Assembly (NCBI GenBank): GCA_037191015.1
Contig: JBBCKD010000011.1
Span: 62,001-126,000 of the forward strand
Reading direction: 5' to 3'
From: Ravibacter sp037191015
Lineage (GTDB): Bacteria; Bacteroidota; Bacteroidia; Cytophagales; Spirosomataceae
Length of the DNA stretch: 64,000 nucleotides
Below, in pieces: positions 34,963-43,776 of the stretch. The translations under genes were made by a program, and so were the position numbers. The notes beneath the pieces are model-generated. The model saw nothing but the letters and a program-made list of their open reading frames with translations. It had not been told where the DNA came from and did no database searches. Within the stretch, counting starts at the first letter, position 1; the number at the start of each line of letters is the position of its first letter.

Positions 34963-35370
34963 TTGCATTATTTCGATACAGACGTTATTGTAAATGCTGT
35001 AGTCGAGCAAGACCCTGTAAAGCACCTGGAGGCTAAGGGGTTAATCTTGAATGCATTTAATAACAATATGTTCGTTATTTCCACTTTGGTGATCCAGGAA
35101 GTGGGCTATACCTTGGCGCGGCTTGATGTTTCATCGGAGGAAATTGAACAAAACCTGACTTTCTTCAATTCTCAGAATGCTTACCCGGTTGAATATGCTA
35201 CCTTAAAACGTGGAATTGAGCTTGGGGCTTTGATTGGCTTCAGGCATATCAATGATTGTGTACATACAGCAATTGCCGAGCACCTGAACTGCAAAACCCT
35301 ATATACTTACAATAAATGGGATTTTAAGCGAATTCAAAAGCATACTAAGCTTGAAATAAGCATATTATGA
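34963..35370 (+). CDS. PIN-domain ribonuclease toxin
   Basis: 135 residues. The PIN acidic residues are visible: D5/D7 in HYFDTDVIVNA, E46 in VIQEVGYTL, D98 in HINDCVHTA and D120 in YNKWDFKRI. The first PIN strand begins at residue 2, so the start has to be here; the only initiation codon available is TTG, which would make translation weak. VapC-type PIN proteins cut tRNA or rRNA and are held by their antitoxin. It follows the putative antitoxin by 5 bases. It is convergent with a lipoprotein gene 19 bases away. Confidence 0.87.
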   Translation: MHYFDTDVIVNAVVEQDPVKHLEAKGLILNAFNNNMFVISTLVIQEVGYTLARLDVSSEEIEQNLTFFNSQNAYPVEYATLKRGIELGALIGFRHINDCVHTAIAEHLNCKTLYTYNKWDFKRIQKHTKLEISIL

Positions 35371-35389
35371 AGGGAGTTTCGGCGGGCTG

Positions 35390-35743
35390 TTACTGTTTGG
35401 ACAATTCAGTATATGATTTGCAAGCTGCGTAGGTTGCTTCTTTTGTGAAGATTTCCGTGCAGCGGGATCCTCCCCCTGTCTGGCAGTCAGACCACCGGAT
35501 GTAACGATCGCCCGCTTCAATTTCTCTTTCGGAAAATCCGTAGGACGGCACATAAAACGATATGTCCACATCCCGGAATTCCGAATTCCATTCTCCTTTT
35601 CTGGAAATATCGACCGACAGGTCATCGGGAGTTGTATTCTCAAAGCGGATTTTGGCCATGTTGCTATCGCAATTATCCTCTTTTTTGCAGGAAGCGATGG
35701 CAAGGGCAGATAAAATGACTACAACAAGGCATAAGTTTCTCAT
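35390..35743 (-). CDS. Small putative lipoprotein of unknown function
   Basis: 117 residues. The signal peptide MRNLCLVVVILSALAIASC has a lipobox (AIASC, C19) followed by KKEDNCDSN. The mature part is short with paired cysteines (SDCQTGGGSRCTEIF and AACKSY) that may form disulphides. I do not recognise the family. It ends 19 bases from the PIN gene stop and starts 14 bases after the AI-2E-family gene on the same strand, so the two may be co-transcribed. Confidence 0.75.
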   Translation of the reverse strand: MRNLCLVVVILSALAIASCKKEDNCDSNMAKIRFENTTPDDLSVDISRKGEWNSEFRDVDISFYVPSYGFSEREIEAGDRYIRWSDCQTGGGSRCTEIFTKEATYAACKSYTELSKQ

Positions 35744-35757
35744 AACCGTCTTTTTAG

Positions 35758-37011
35758 TTAGGAATCAGTCTGTTTTCGGGGAGGGCCGGTTTTGGCAGCT
35801 GCGGGCTCGGAAGATCCGGCCGTTCTTTCCTGGTTGTTCTTTTTACGCCGGTTCGTATACCTGCGTTTCTTCGGGCGGTATTCTTCCTGCTGTTCCTGGC
35901 GGGCTACCTTTGAACGTTCTTCTTTAAGCTCCTTTTCGGGCTCGCCGAGCAGGTATCCGAAAGGCTCCAGGTCAGGATTGGAGTCCAGGATAACCTTGAT
36001 GATGGCCGTCAGCGGAAGGGCCAGGATCAGCCCGGCAAGGCCCCAGAGCTTACCCCCGAGGAGCAGCATGACGATGGCAGCCAGCGGGTTGATGCTCACT
36101 TTGGAGCCCACTATATTGGGTGTAATAAAATTGCCTTCCAGGAACTGGACCACCGACATGACGCCTATGACGCCCAGCGATACCCACGGCGAGTCCATCG
36201 TAACGAGGCTGTAAACCGCTGGCAGGATGGAACCTATAAAAATACCGATGTAGGGGATCAGGATAAGAAAAGCGGCAAGAAAGCCGAAAAAGACGGCATA
36301 GTCGACGCCCAGTATCCAGAGCCCTACCGTGTTCAGCACGCCTACAATACCGATTACGAGCAGGAGCCCTGACAAATAGCTCTGGATCACCTCGTAGATC
36401 TTGTTCAGGATATGGTCCAGCCGGGAGTTGGAAACACCCTGAAACGCTTTGTATATAAACTGCCTGAAAAAGTCCCTGTAGAGCAAAAAGAAAAATACGT
36501 ATAAAGGGACCAGTACGGCTGTACCCAGCAATCCCCCCGCCGAAACGACAGTCTGCGCCATGAGGTTACGGCTTTCTCCCAGCATGTTGAGCAGGTACTT
36601 TTTACCTTCGCTTACCTGCTGGTTGCGGCTCACTGCAAAGTTCTGCTCGATCCAGGCTATGATCGATTCTATAAAAGTCTCAGCCTTTGATGCGAAAGTC
36701 GGAAGTGCGTCGCCGAAAGAAGAAACCTGGATGCCCACAAGGTAAACCAGGCCGACAAGAACTGCGAAGAAGATGATGATGCTGAAAACGATGGCAACGA
36801 TTCTCGGCATTCCCCATTTTTCGAAACGGTCGCAAATCGGGTGAAGGAGGATGGAAAACAGTGCTGCAAACAGGAGGGGAATGAGCGGATCGCTGATAAT
36901 GTTCAATATATAGACCAGCGAGATCAGCCCGACGAGAATAGCGGCGAATTTCAGGTAATAGGGCGATTGTCTATATTTGTCGGTATTCGGTCCGCTTTGA
37001 TGTGTATTCAT
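35758..37011 (-). CDS. AI-2E family (PF01594) membrane exporter
   Basis: 417 residues with about seven or eight membrane helices, starting with FAAILVGLISLVYILNIISDPLIPLLFAALFSILLHPICDRFEKWG and including the family segment NIVGSKVSINPLAAIVMLLLGGKLWGLAGLILALPLTAIIKV. Family members are named for TqsA but include Na+(Li+)/H+ exchangers and general permeases, so the AI-2 link is not implied. The C terminus is a long cytoplasmic tail of basic residues (KKRRYTNRRKKNNQ), unusual for the family. Its start is one base from that of the divergent propeller gene. Confidence 0.92.
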   Translation of the reverse strand: MNTHQSGPNTDKYRQSPYYLKFAAILVGLISLVYILNIISDPLIPLLFAALFSILLHPICDRFEKWGMPRIVAIVFSIIIFFAVLVGLVYLVGIQVSSFGDALPTFASKAETFIESIIAWIEQNFAVSRNQQVSEGKKYLLNMLGESRNLMAQTVVSAGGLLGTAVLVPLYVFFFLLYRDFFRQFIYKAFQGVSNSRLDHILNKIYEVIQSYLSGLLLVIGIVGVLNTVGLWILGVDYAVFFGFLAAFLILIPYIGIFIGSILPAVYSLVTMDSPWVSLGVIGVMSVVQFLEGNFITPNIVGSKVSINPLAAIVMLLLGGKLWGLAGLILALPLTAIIKVILDSNPDLEPFGYLLGEPEKELKEERSKVARQEQQEEYRPKKRRYTNRRKKNNQERTAGSSEPAAAKTGPPRKQTDS

Positions 37012-37012
37012 T

Positions 37013-37870
37013 ATGAATCTTTTCTATTTATGGGTGGTTACAAAAACGCTTTTATGCGGGTGCAGTCCAGATAAGAGGCGTTACGATTTCAGCAAAGTTC
37101 GTTCAAAGTATACAATTGACAAAATTGCATTATTGCCCGAGCAAATCAGCGAGAGCTCCGGGCTTGCAGCCGCTTCAGACGGGGAAAGCTTCTGGACCCA
37201 TAATGACAGCGGCGGACTCCCCGGATTGTACCGCGTAGGCCTCGATGGCGCACTGAAGGAGGTTGTCAGGTTCCAATCAATAAGCAACAAAGACTGGGAA
37301 GACCTGGCGGCGGATCAGGACGGCAGGTTGTGGATAGGCGATTTCGGCAACAACGGCAATGCACGCCGGGATCTGAAGATTTATATATTGCCTCAGGCAT
37401 GGGAGAAAGCGCCCGAAGAAGATAAGATCGGCACGATTACATTCCGGTATGCGAGGCAAACTGAATTCCCCGAACAGGCGCGACAGAGAAACTACGACTG
37501 CGAGGCGTTTTTCCATCATGACAGCCATCTGTACCTCTTTTCCAAAAATACAGGCAGGAAACCCAGGTACACCATGCTTTACAAAATGCCGGCGGAGGCA
37601 GGAGATTATACGCTCCAGCCGGTCGACAGCATCAGGTTAAATGAAACGATCACAGGGGCAGATATAAGTCCCGACGGGAAGCAGTTTGCACTGCTTTCCT
37701 ATGGGAAAGTGTTTTTCTTTGAAGTGAACGACGGGAACATCGACTTCTCCAGGCCTGTTTACTGTTTGAAAAAATACCGGGGCCAGACTGAGGCAATTTT
37801 GTACCAGGAACCGGATAGGCTGCTGATTACCAACGAGAAAGGTGAGGTGTTACAGCTACTTGCAAAATGA
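37013..37870 (+). CDS. Putative beta-propeller lipoprotein
   Basis: 285 residues. The N terminus, MNLFYLWVVTKTLLCGCSPDKRR, looks like a short lipoprotein signal with a lipobox LCGC, though it has no positive charge at the start. The body has repeated strands with W and D pairs (SISNKDWEDLAADQDGRLWIGDFGNNGN and IRLNETITGADISPDGKQFALLSYGKVFFFEV), a six- or seven-bladed propeller pattern of the SMP-30/NHL type. The substrate or partner is unknown. It starts one base after the divergent AI-2E-family gene. A GTG at 37034 is an alternative start. Confidence 0.68.
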   Translation: MNLFYLWVVTKTLLCGCSPDKRRYDFSKVRSKYTIDKIALLPEQISESSGLAAASDGESFWTHNDSGGLPGLYRVGLDGALKEVVRFQSISNKDWEDLAADQDGRLWIGDFGNNGNARRDLKIYILPQAWEKAPEEDKIGTITFRYARQTEFPEQARQRNYDCEAFFHHDSHLYLFSKNTGRKPRYTMLYKMPAEAGDYTLQPVDSIRLNETITGADISPDGKQFALLSYGKVFFFEVNDGNIDFSRPVYCLKKYRGQTEAILYQEPDRLLITNEKGEVLQLLAK

Positions 37871-37925
37871 TATTATCATTCTGTTAAGACTGGATTGCGC
37901 CAGTTCATTTATGGGAAATAACCTA

Positions 37926-37933
37926 TAGCTTTG
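37926..37933 (+). promoter_or_regulatory. Candidate -7 element for the OmpR-type regulator
   Basis: tagctttg matches TAnnTTTG exactly, 25 bases before the ATG at 37959. The -33 region (ttc at 37904-37906) is a weak match with a 19-base spacer. Confidence 0.45.
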
Positions 37934-37958
37934 CGGCCATTGGCAGAAATATAAAAGT

Positions 37959-38687
37959 ATGGAAGGTTCTAAATCACTGCAAAAGTCCCATAAAGTCCTG
38001 ATCGTTGACGATGAGCCGGATATCATTGAGCTTCTGGAATACAATCTTGTAAAGGAAGGGTATACGGTAGAATCGGCGGGAAACGGGAAAGAAGCGATAG
38101 CCAGGTTGGCTGAGGGTTTCCGCCCGGATTTGCTGCTTCTGGACATCATGATGCCGCAGATGGACGGGATTGAAACCGCCAGGCGGATCAGGCAGATGCC
38201 GGAATTGAAAGGCGTTTACATCCTCTTCCTGACCGCGCGGTCGGAAGAGTATTCGGAAGTGGCCGCATTCGAGGTAGGAGCCGATGATTACATCAGTAAG
38301 CCTGTTAAAATCAGGGCATTAGTGAGTCGTATTCATGCGCTGTTCAGGAGGGAGACGCAAAAAAATGATCAGAAGTCCGAGCTACAGATATCAGGTCTGA
38401 CCATCAATCCCAGGAACTATTCGGTAGCGCAGGGAGATAAAAGCATAACGCTGCCTAAAAAAGAATTCGAGCTCCTGTTTTACCTCGCACAGAATCCCGA
38501 CAAAGTATGCGGGCGCGACGAGCTGCTGCAGAAAATATGGGGCGCCGATATCTATGTCCTGGAAAGGACCGTAGATGTGCATATACGCAAATTGCGGGAA
38601 AAGCTGGGAGAAGGGTATATCAAAACGCTGAAAGGAGTAGGCTATATGTTCAATTCGGAGAAGGACGAGATGAAAAAAGACAAGTGA
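37959..38687 (+). CDS. OmpR/PhoB-family response regulator (orphan)
   Basis: 242 residues. The receiver has D18/D19 in LIVDDEPDI, phospho-acceptor D62 in LLLLDIMMPQMDG, T92 and K114 in DYISKPVK. A winged-helix effector follows (about 135-235: EFELLFYLAQNPDKVCGRDELLQKIWGADIYVLERTVDVHIRKLREKLG). No histidine kinase is adjacent on either side, so the partner is elsewhere. It is preceded by a good -7 element. It converges with the helicase gene. Confidence 0.95.
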   Translation: MEGSKSLQKSHKVLIVDDEPDIIELLEYNLVKEGYTVESAGNGKEAIARLAEGFRPDLLLLDIMMPQMDGIETARRIRQMPELKGVYILFLTARSEEYSEVAAFEVGADDYISKPVKIRALVSRIHALFRRETQKNDQKSELQISGLTINPRNYSVAQGDKSITLPKKEFELLFYLAQNPDKVCGRDELLQKIWGADIYVLERTVDVHIRKLREKLGEGYIKTLKGVGYMFNSEKDEMKKDK

Positions 38688-38710
38688 GCGGGGATTCTCC
38701 CCAACTCTCC

Positions 38711-41700
38711 TCAGGTAAATCTCTCAATAGTTTCCGATTCAAGATCTGCCAGAATACCGCTGATATTTTGCAGGCCGCTTTCGGAAAGAGACCGGAGTAA
38801 CCGCGTAAGCTGAGCCCGCCTGGCCGGTACAGTTGCTGCAGAAGAAAACAGAACAAAGAAATAGTCCCCGGTTTTTGTTTTTACAAACCGGTCGGCTTCC
38901 AGTATTTCTCCGCCTTTCAGGATGATCTGGTTATTCAGCTTTACAGATCGGGGAGACAAAATATCTTCAAAGAGCGGGTTCGGGGACAATCGCGATATTT
39001 TCTGCAGGATATCTTTGCGATCTTCAGGCCGCAGCAGCCCGGAAGATACATTTTTTGTAATGGTGTCGTCAAGCTGAAAGGAAGAAGGAGCCTGGATCAG
39101 GATTTGCCTCGTTTTCTGGTGCAGATCCCGGCCTTTTTCAAACGTGTCCGTATCGAATGCCTTATCGGCATTTTTTTTCAGGCTAAGCGTGGCTGCTTCC
39201 CTGCTGCCGGAAAGGGAGCTCAATATAAATCTTTCCACAGAGCCTTTTACATGCTGATGGGCGGGAGCGCCGGCGCCCTCGGACAGGATATACTGAGACC
39301 GGTCCGTATCCCATAGCCCTGTATGAATAAGGTAGGATTTAAGCCACAGATTTACAGTCGTAGACTGAGCCGACGCGCCTTCGGGTGTGTCAGGGGGAAG
39401 CCCGGCGAGGATATAGAGGCGCTGTACGGGCCGGGTAAACGCCACGTAGGTAAGGTTGATGTTTTCAAGCAGAACTTTCTGTACCTCCCCGAGATATTGG
39501 GCACCTACCGGTGTATCTTCCAGTTTCCTGGTCACCGGTACGGCAGCGCTCAGCAGGCGCCTGCCCTCATGGGCCAGCTCCGGTTCTTCCAGGCCTTCCA
39601 GCCGTACCCAGAGCCTGCTGCCCGGTTTGGGAGCAGCCGTCCAGTCGGTATAAGGGAATAAAACCACCGGGTATTCCAGTCCTTTTGATTTATGAATAGT
39701 GGTAATCCTGATGGCGTCGGTATCGGCAGATGCCGTTATGGAAAGCGATTTCCCGGTCATGTCCCACCAGGCGAGAAAGTCTGACGGATGAGCGACCCTC
39801 GTATTTTCAAATTGCAGCACCTCGTCCAGGAACCTGAAAAGATACTGGTTTTCGGATGGATTGCCGAGGAGGCCTGCTTTGGAGACGATCTTTTCACAAA
39901 GCTCGTAGATGCTCAGCTGGTAAATCTCCGAAACGCTGAAGTCTATGCCAAGCTTCGAAAGGTACGCCAGGAAAGGCCCCAGCCCGGGTGTACGGCTCAT
40001 GGTGACCAGGTCGTTCATGGCAGTGCCGTCAAGGGCTTTGCGAAGTACGATCTCGTGCAGCGACATTGCTGTCTCCAGCTTCTGGTTGATATTATCGGGA
40101 TTTTGTATGACCCTGATCAACCGGATGATCAGCTTTATGCAGGCAGAATTGGCAAGGAGGAGAGAGTCGTCGGAAATCAGCGGTATGCCGGCTTGCTGTA
40201 GCCATACGGCCAGCCGTGCGGAGTTTTTCTTATACCTGCACAATACGGCGATATCGCGCCAGGCATAACCTTTTCCCCGGAGCTCCTCTATCAGGGAGAT
40301 GATCCGGGATCCCTGTAAATCGGGTAGCAGCGCAGTCCCGGAGCTGATGCTTTCATCCGTTCCCGGATCGGCGGCGGCTTTTTCAAAAAAGTCGATCTGA
40401 ACATGGCCGCCTTCAGGGGTAAAGCTGCCCGTTTCCTGCTGGAAGTACTGGTCATACACTTCCTGGGTCAAAAGCCCGCCGGTATCGTCGGAGGCAGACA
40501 GGAACCTGAAAAAGTCGTTGTTAAAGGTCGTAATCTCCCTGAAGCTCCGCCGGTTGACGGAAAGCCGTACGAGCCCGCTGCTGCGACCGACCAGCCGGAG
40601 CCGGTCGGCCATAAAAGGCCCGGCGTTTTCGAGGATCTCCATGATTCTCTCAGCCTGCATATTGGAAAGCCTCAGCAAAAGCTCCATATCTCCGCCCCGG
40701 AAACGATAGATCGCCTGCTTGACATCCCCGACGATAAGATTGAAGAAACCGCCGGAAAGCGCATTCTCGATGAGTGGCAGGAGGTTGGCAAACTGAAGCC
40801 TGGAAGTATCCTGGAATTCGTCGATCAGGATATGGTTGTATTTTTCTCCCAGCCTTTCGAACACGAACGGGACAGGATCGCCGGCTACTATGTCGATGAT
40901 CCGCCTGTTGAATTCGGAAATATGAACCTGGTTGTTTTGCCTGAGCAACAGGTCAAATTCACGTTTGATCTCGTTGAGCAGGGACAGGCTGTAGAGCTGA
41001 CCGGCCAGGGCTTTGTATAAAAATGCGTGTCCGCCAAAGCTGTTCCTGATCTCTTCGATCGCAGTGTAAGCATCTTTCAAAGCAGGTATGACCGAATCAA
41101 TAGCGTTTTGAACCGTAACAGGGATTTTGCCTGCATACCATTTGTCTTCAGCTATTGTTTTGACCACATACGAATTGGGGGCGTCCCATAGCTTAGCCGG
41201 GTTCCGGTCTGTTCTGGCGGCTATGTATCCGTAAATTCCCCTCGATGACTGGAAAAAATCAGAAGCAGAAAGCCCGGCATTCTGAACGGCATCATATGCC
41301 TTCCCGGCATGTTCCCTGATAAGCGATTCTTTTTCTCTTATCACTGCCAGCAGCTGTTTCCGGATCTGGTGCCAGTCGTTGAGCGTCAGGTCGCTGACCC
41401 GGGCCATGGCAAGATAGCTTTCCTCGTTGAGAAGGTCTGAGGCAGCAGACAGCATTTGCTTCGGAAGCGCTCCCCATCCGCCTTCCTCGCGGGCATGTTC
41501 GAGATAATAGCTTTCCAGGATATGGGTGAGGGATTCCTCGCCGGTCAGCCCTATCCGCGATAGCAGGCGATCGATAGCTTCAGCCAGCAAGTCGCCGTCA
41601 AGGCGGGTCTCGAACCCGAACGGCAGACCGAGCTCATCGGTAAAGGACCCTACCAGGCGGGAGATGAAGCTATCGATTGTCATCACGGAAAAGTCGGAAT

Positions 41701-42028
41701 ACCCGTGCAGTATCCGTGTGAAAATCCTGCCTGCCCTCTCCTGTAACTGATTGAGCTCCTGCTCCCTGAGCCCGGGATCGGTTGCTGTAGCTGGAGATAA
41801 TTCGCTGATAATATCCAGCATCATCTGGGGGCGCTTGCCGGTCGAGAAAGCCTTCAGCGTGCCCAGGATCCGGTCTTTCATTTCCCGGGCGGCTGCATTC
41901 GTAAAGGTTACAGCCAGGATATGCCGGTAATAAGAGTCGTTTTCCGGGTGCAGGGCAAGCTTGATATACTCTTTGGTGAGCGTATAAGTTTTACCCGATC
42001 CTGCGGAGGAGCTGTAAATTCTGAACAT
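38711..42028 (-). CDS. UvrD/RecB-like ATP-dependent helicase (AddA-like)
   Basis: 1105 residues. The superfamily 1 helicase motifs are in order: Walker A SSAGSGKTYTL (G10-T14), Walker B ILIDEFQDTSRLQF, motif III VGDVKQAIYRFRGGD, motif V TIHKSKGLEYPVVLF and motif VI YVAFTRPVQRLYIL. The size and layout match RecB/AddA proteins of Bacteroidetes. The C-terminal nuclease-like region is degenerate: EADRFVKTKTGDYFFVLFSS stands where active enzymes have a D...DYKT-type site. An AddB-like nuclease partner is not in the window. It probably works in double-strand break processing. Confidence 0.9.
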   Translation of the reverse strand: MFRIYSSSAGSGKTYTLTKEYIKLALHPENDSYYRHILAVTFTNAAAREMKDRILGTLKAFSTGKRPQMMLDIISELSPATATDPGLREQELNQLQERAGRIFTRILHGYSDFSVMTIDSFISRLVGSFTDELGLPFGFETRLDGDLLAEAIDRLLSRIGLTGEESLTHILESYYLEHAREEGGWGALPKQMLSAASDLLNEESYLAMARVSDLTLNDWHQIRKQLLAVIREKESLIREHAGKAYDAVQNAGLSASDFFQSSRGIYGYIAARTDRNPAKLWDAPNSYVVKTIAEDKWYAGKIPVTVQNAIDSVIPALKDAYTAIEEIRNSFGGHAFLYKALAGQLYSLSLLNEIKREFDLLLRQNNQVHISEFNRRIIDIVAGDPVPFVFERLGEKYNHILIDEFQDTSRLQFANLLPLIENALSGGFFNLIVGDVKQAIYRFRGGDMELLLRLSNMQAERIMEILENAGPFMADRLRLVGRSSGLVRLSVNRRSFREITTFNNDFFRFLSASDDTGGLLTQEVYDQYFQQETGSFTPEGGHVQIDFFEKAAADPGTDESISSGTALLPDLQGSRIISLIEELRGKGYAWRDIAVLCRYKKNSARLAVWLQQAGIPLISDDSLLLANSACIKLIIRLIRVIQNPDNINQKLETAMSLHEIVLRKALDGTAMNDLVTMSRTPGLGPFLAYLSKLGIDFSVSEIYQLSIYELCEKIVSKAGLLGNPSENQYLFRFLDEVLQFENTRVAHPSDFLAWWDMTGKSLSITASADTDAIRITTIHKSKGLEYPVVLFPYTDWTAAPKPGSRLWVRLEGLEEPELAHEGRRLLSAAVPVTRKLEDTPVGAQYLGEVQKVLLENINLTYVAFTRPVQRLYILAGLPPDTPEGASAQSTTVNLWLKSYLIHTGLWDTDRSQYILSEGAGAPAHQHVKGSVERFILSSLSGSREAATLSLKKNADKAFDTDTFEKGRDLHQKTRQILIQAPSSFQLDDTITKNVSSGLLRPEDRKDILQKISRLSPNPLFEDILSPRSVKLNNQIILKGGEILEADRFVKTKTGDYFFVLFSSAATVPARRAQLTRLLRSLSESGLQNISGILADLESETIERFT

Positions 42029-42094
42029 CGTCTTGACCGGTCAGATAGAAGTCATCGGGTTCAGCCTGCGGTCCGCAGCTGCGGTCGAAGCCAC

Positions 42095-42607
42095 CTAAAG
42101 ATTCAGCCGTATCCCGCCCGAAACATTGGGGCTCAGGTAAAACGGGCGCTGCATTATCTCTACGTAGGTGCCGCCTTCCAGGAATATAGACAGCCGGCCG
42201 TCGGGCATAAAATATTCAAAGCCGCCGAGGAGCGAGCCTCCGAGGGAAAGCGCCTTTTCGTAAGGAGTGACTCCGGAGTGATAATACTTCCGGGAATTTA
42301 CTTGCCCGCCGAAACCGTAATACAAATGCAACGCCTCAGAATTGAACAACGGCGTATGCCAGAGGTAGTGCACCTGGACGGCGAGCCCTACATTTTTGTA
42401 TTCTCCCTGCCGGTAGTTCCGGTTATTACCCAGGATACCTCCATAGGTACCCACCGTCAGGTCGAGCGCATTGATATTGTTGAAGTATTTCCTGATATTG
42501 ATTCCTGTCGGCTCTCCCAATTTAAAGCCTACCGCAAAGTTATCGTACTGGGCATTGGCGATCGAGATAGAAAGAATGCCGAAAAGTGTAAGTGCAAACC
42601 TTTTCAT
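42095..42607 (-). CDS. Small outer-membrane beta-barrel-like protein
   Basis: 170 residues with a signal peptide (MKRFALTLFGILSISIANAQ). The mature part alternates hydrophobic and polar residues with many aromatic and glycine residues (VGFKLGEPTGINIRKYF, GLAVQVHYLWHTPLF, LYYGFGGQVNSRKYY) and ends in ISGGIRLNL-like strands, typical of an eight-strand outer-membrane barrel. No enzymatic motif is present. It lies between the helicase and hisC genes on the same strand. Confidence 0.75.
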   Translation of the reverse strand: MKRFALTLFGILSISIANAQYDNFAVGFKLGEPTGINIRKYFNNINALDLTVGTYGGILGNNRNYRQGEYKNVGLAVQVHYLWHTPLFNSEALHLYYGFGGQVNSRKYYHSGVTPYEKALSLGGSLLGGFEYFMPDGRLSIFLEGGTYVEIMQRPFYLSPNVSGGIRLNL

Positions 42608-42695
42608 ATAAACTTCTTAAAATTAGTTTCTGTAATAATTTATCAAAATGGCATAAATAATAACGTATAAAAGGCAGGATTATTCCTCCGGGTGC

Positions 42696-43757
42696 CTAAT
42701 ACCTGACACCTTTAAGCGACTCCAGCAAAGCCTCGTTCTCGGCCGCCGTACCCACCGTGATTCTCAGGCAATCTTCACAAAGAACGACCTTCGACCTGTC
42801 CCTGACTATTATTTTTTCATCGATGAGGTGTTTCATCGCGCTCCGGGCATCGCGGAACCTGACGAGCAGAAAGTTGGAATCGGACGGATAAACTTTCAAT
42901 ACCTGCGGTAACCCGGCTATTTTTTTCGCCAAAACCTGTCTCTGCTCAAGTATATCCTGTACCATGCCCGACACCGCACCGGGGTTCTGAAGCGCTTCCA
43001 GCAACAGCAGCTGCGACGGCCCGCCTATGTTATAGGGCGGCTTGATTTTATTAAGGATACCGATGAGCTCTTCAGATGCAAAGCACATGCCCGTACGCAG
43101 CGAAGCCAGGCCCCATGCTTTTGAAAATGTCTGGATCACCACCAGGTTCGGGTTTTCGTCCAGCCGGGTAGTCCACGACGGTTGGGAGGTGAAATCGATG
43201 TACGCTTCATCCACGACGACTATGCCTGTGGTAAAGCCGCCCAGGATGGCCTGTATACTTTCCGGGTTAATGGCGTTGCCGGTCGGGTTGTTGGGCGAAC
43301 ATATCCATATGATCTTTGTATTGGGGTCAATGCTCTCCAGGACTTTCCCCGTATCGATCTGGAAATCACGGGTAAGCGTCACTTTCTTGACGTGCACGTC
43401 ATTGATACCGGCGCTCACCTCGTACATACCGTAAGTGGGAGGCATGATGATAATATTGTCGATACCCGGCCTGCAAACAGCTCTTATCAGCAGGTCTATG
43501 GCCTCGTCGCTGCCGTTCCCGAGGAAGATTTGTCCCGGGCGCACGCCTTTAACCGGCGCAAGCAACTGCTTTATTTCCTGCTGATACGGGTCGGGGTACC
43601 GGTTGAAAGGACTGGAAACGACCGAACCGAAAGGGTTTTCGTTGGCGTCAAGAAATATGCCCTCTTTGCCGGTGTATTCGTCACGGGCGGAGGAATAGGG
43701 GACGAGATCCCGGATGTGGGGCCTTATGATACCGGAAAGGTTGAACTGGTTATTCAT
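42696..43757 (-). CDS. hisC: Histidinol-phosphate aminotransferase
   Basis: A 353-residue PLP enzyme (fold type I) that makes L-histidinol phosphate from imidazole-acetol phosphate and glutamate. The PLP lysine is K213 in IQTFSKAWGLASLRTG. Other family marks are DANENPFG (38-45), NGSDEAIDLL (81-90), CSPNNPTGN (153-161) and VVDEAYIDF (181-189). It is the last gene of the hisS-hisG-hisD-hisC run, 19 bases after the hisD stop. hisB, normally next, is not found in the window. Confidence 0.96.
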   Translation of the reverse strand: MNNQFNLSGIIRPHIRDLVPYSSARDEYTGKEGIFLDANENPFGSVVSSPFNRYPDPYQQEIKQLLAPVKGVRPGQIFLGNGSDEAIDLLIRAVCRPGIDNIIIMPPTYGMYEVSAGINDVHVKKVTLTRDFQIDTGKVLESIDPNTKIIWICSPNNPTGNAINPESIQAILGGFTTGIVVVDEAYIDFTSQPSWTTRLDENPNLVVIQTFSKAWGLASLRTGMCFASEELIGILNKIKPPYNIGGPSQLLLLEALQNPGAVSGMVQDILEQRQVLAKKIAGLPQVLKVYPSDSNFLLVRFRDARSAMKHLIDEKIIVRDRSKVVLCEDCLRITVGTAAENEALLESLKGVRY

Positions 43758-43776
43758 TGATGTGATGATGTACTGA

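Noticed and set aside
39323..41020. Plus-strand open frames opposite the helicase gene
   Set aside because: Shadow frames; the helicase motifs are on the minus strand throughout.
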